A stretch of 5,964 nucleotides of DNA. Origin: Acidobacteriota bacterium (GTDB lineage Bacteria; Acidobacteriota; Terriglobia; 20CM-2-55-15). The translations under genes and the position numbers were made by a program. The notes below the pieces were generated by a model. The model did not search any database. It had not been told where the DNA came from and saw only the letters and a list, made by a program, of their open reading frames with translations. Positions 4,343-5,964 of this stretch are shown here, piece by piece. The stretch is taken from positions 2,187-8,150 of the forward strand of contig QHXA01000584.1 of NCBI GenBank assembly GCA_003222755.1, given 5' to 3'. The stretch's first letter is position 1, and each line of letters starts with the position of its first letter.

Positions 4343-5964
4343 CGCAAGCCTCCTGCTGTCTCGATCGCTGGAATGGCCTTCAATTCAATGGTGGTAGTCT
4401 TCTCGCCAACATTAACGGGAATTCCACGATCGGCGAATCGCGTGTTGACTTCAGCACTGTAGGCGAACGCGTAGTACATGCCGGGCTCGATCTGCTCAAA
4501 TGCGTAGGCCGTGTATCGCCCGGGCGGAATGGCGCTCAATTGAAAATTGCCGGCCGCATCCGTGAACGCCGCGATGTATCGATCCGTCCGCCGGCGCAGT
4601 CGTGAATCCGGAATGAGCACGACCTGTACTCCCGCAGCCGGATCTGATGCCGTCGTTACACGCCCGCCGACAGTTCCGGCATCCAACCCCAACACGATTT
4701 GCAAAGGCTGGAATGGAATAAATCTAACCTGGCCGGCGAGTGCATTCAGACCACCAAGGTTTATGCTCTTGACGTAGGTGCCGGGTGGAAGCCGTTCCAC
4801 AAGAATGTCGTACTCACCTGGACCAATGCCCGCCAGCGCGAATGTTCCGTCAGCGCCGACAGGACTTTGTAGTGTCTGATGGACCTCCACACTGCTGCGA
4901 ACCACATTGACGCGCATACCGGAAAAATTCGACGTGGAGCGTCCTTCCAACACGACGCGGCCGGGGATATCGATAGTCGACGCCATGGAAAGCGTCAGTC
5001 CCTCGACATCATTATTCGCGACAGAAATAGGAAGCACATCCGACGACAAACCCTCCGCCATTGCCGTGAGCACATATGAACCCGGCGAGACTCCGCGAAT
5101 TTCAAACTGGCCGTTTGCATTCGGTCGAACGAAGTAATTCGCATCCACCAGATTGCTACCTTTCGGGGCAAACACGATATTCGACCCAGCGATGTTGGGC
5201 ACCACGCGTCCGCGAAGTTTCCAGCGTGGACGCTCGCTGAGATGAATATTCAAGTTGCCGGCATCCAGACCTGGCGCCAAGTGCACCAGTCGTGCCTCGG
5301 ACATGTTCGCGGTGCCGCCGTAGAAGACTGTTGCGTAGCCATCGTCTGGGTTGGAGACGTTTGAACTCAGGCGGACGCTGCCGATGGCGGAAGCCCGATC
5401 GCGCTCACTATAGCCGGCACTCACCGCGTATTCGCCAAAGTTCAGGCCAAACAGCCGGAACTGTCCCATGTCATTCGTAAGCGTCTTTTTTACGATTTTC
5501 ACTTGCGGGCCGTATGGTGTGTACTGGCGCATATAGGCCTGTACGAGTGCCGCCGCCAGCGGTTCGCCGTGAGGATCGAACACTTGGCCGGAAATTACGG
5601 GCGCCGGGCTCATCGGCAGCACAAGGTCTTTCAATGTTTCGCCCTCGGTTAGGTTGAGGGTTAATCCGGAAAAAGTAAGTCCTCGCCGCGGATCGTCTTG
5701 AGGAATGAATCCATCGCGTGTGATGGAGATGGTGTACCGGCCCGGCCCCAGATTTCGAAAACTGAAGGCGCCGTCGGCCCGGGTTGTCACCGACACGTTA
5801 CCCGGTTTCAGCTCGACGAAGACGTTCGCCAGTTGCTGTCCGGGTGCACCGGCGGCCGCGCCGGCACGAATCACGACGCCTTGGATTGAAGCTCTTGCTG
5901 AGCTTGAAGCCGCAGGCGCCGGCGGACGGATCTGCGCTCCCACGCCTAGCAGCATCAGCCAAAG
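4339..5964 (-). CDS. Secreted protein of five carboxypeptidase-regulatory-like repeats, 5' end outside the window
   Basis: The frame is open from the right edge (first visible residues LWLMLLGVGAQ) to TGA 4341-4339. ATG 5955 is available, but the codons before it are also open and hydrophobic. The signal peptide, and hence the true start, therefore probably begins beyond 5964. Counting from that Met, 538 residues are seen. They hold five beta-sandwich repeats with the turn motif at 61-76 (DGAFSFRNLGPGRYTI), 164-178, 281-296, 369-384 and 468-484. Between repeats two and three, at about 206-241, lies a YATVFYGGTANMSEARLVHL segment matching the corresponding segment of the downstream paralogue. 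The C-terminal part (YVKSINLGG, then LQIVLGLDAGTVGGRV, QVVLIPDSRLRRRTDRYI and IPPGRYTAYAFEQIEPGMYY) follows a pattern I recall as common in acidobacterial members of the family. There is no enzymatic motif and no anchor. It is first of a coupled pair. The molecular role is unknown; an extracytoplasmic location is well supported. Confidence 0.85.
   Translation of the reverse strand, partial: LWLMLLGVGAQIRPPAPAASSSARASIQGVVIRAGAAAGAPGQQLANVFVELKPGNVSVTTRADGAFSFRNLGPGRYTISITRDGFIPQDDPRRGLTFSGLTLNLTEGETLKDLVLPMSPAPVISGQVFDPHGEPLAAALVQAYMRQYTPYGPQVKIVKKTLTNDMGQFRLFGLNFGEYAVSAGYSERDRASAIGSVRLSSNVSNPDDGYATVFYGGTANMSEARLVHLAPGLDAGNLNIHLSERPRWKLRGRVVPNIAGSNIVFAPKGSNLVDANYFVRPNANGQFEIRGVSPGSYVLTAMAEGLSSDVLPISVANNDVEGLTLSMASTIDIPGRVVLEGRSTSNFSGMRVNVVRSSVEVHQTLQSPVGADGTFALAGIGPGEYDILVERLPPGTYVKSINLGGLNALAGQVRFIPFQPLQIVLGLDAGTVGGRVTTASDPAAGVQVVLIPDSRLRRRTDRYIAAFTDAAGNFQLSAIPPGRYTAYAFEQIEPGMYYAFAYSAEVNTRFADRGIPVNVGEKTTTIELKAIPAIETAGGLR
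4340..4354 (-). promoter_or_regulatory. AGGAGG ribosome site inside the end of the upstream gene, with ATGA overlap
   Basis: The minus strand carries a perfect AGGAGG (4354-4349) six bases before ATG 4342-4340. It lies inside the last codons of the upstream gene, whose TGA (4341-4339) overlaps the ATG as ATGA. This fixes the start of the downstream gene and predicts translational coupling of the two paralogues. Confidence 0.85.

Noticed and set aside
4339..5964. TonB-dependent Oar-like receptor N-terminus
   Set aside because: Such receptors start with one carboxypeptidase-like domain followed by a plug and barrel; here the repeats continue to the stop codon, with no plug, no barrel and no TonB box.

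Overview
The window reads like chromosomal DNA of a GC-rich, soil-type bacterium. An Acidobacteriota of the Solibacter/Bryobacter kind is my best guess. The reasons are the two tandem secreted proteins made of carboxypeptidase-regulatory-like beta-sandwich repeats, a family very expanded in that phylum, the Kup-type potassium transporter, and the GC-rich hairpin repeats between genes. This placement rests on recalled family distribution, not on a search.

Layout from left to right. Positions 1-261 (minus) hold the N-terminal part of a small unrecognised membrane protein that runs off the left edge. Positions 262-414 are a divergent intergenic region with several inverted repeats and a perfect 10-bp GC hairpin. 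It leads into a 37-codon plus-strand ORF (415-528) with a very good Shine-Dalgarno sequence. A hairpin at 552-580 separates this ORF from the convergent kup gene (628 to about 2528, minus). kup is complete in content but carries a one-base deletion in a C4 run at 1088-1091, between the membrane domain and the C-terminal cytoplasmic domain. Positions 2611-2746 are a small repeat island: one GC stem-loop and three copies of a 36-bp unit. Positions 2755-4342 (minus) encode a secreted multi-repeat beta-sandwich protein that is frameshifted by one extra base in a G5 run (3820-3824). Its start codon overlaps the stop of a paralogous upstream gene (4339 to beyond 5964, minus) in an ATGA arrangement, with a perfect AGGAGG site.

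The two beta-sandwich genes form a translationally coupled pair. They share the whole domain order and arose by tandem duplication; both proteins probably act outside the cytoplasmic membrane. kup lies downstream on the same strand but is separated by the repeat island, so co-transcription is uncertain. Two one-base homopolymer indels within 2.8 kb, each in an otherwise well-preserved gene, point first to sequencing or assembly error and second to very recent gene decay.

I see no clear new multi-gene system. The least explained part is the structured leader and small ORF at about 272-580. Next come the 36-bp hairpin repeats, and then a conserved non-repeat module shared by the two secreted paralogues.
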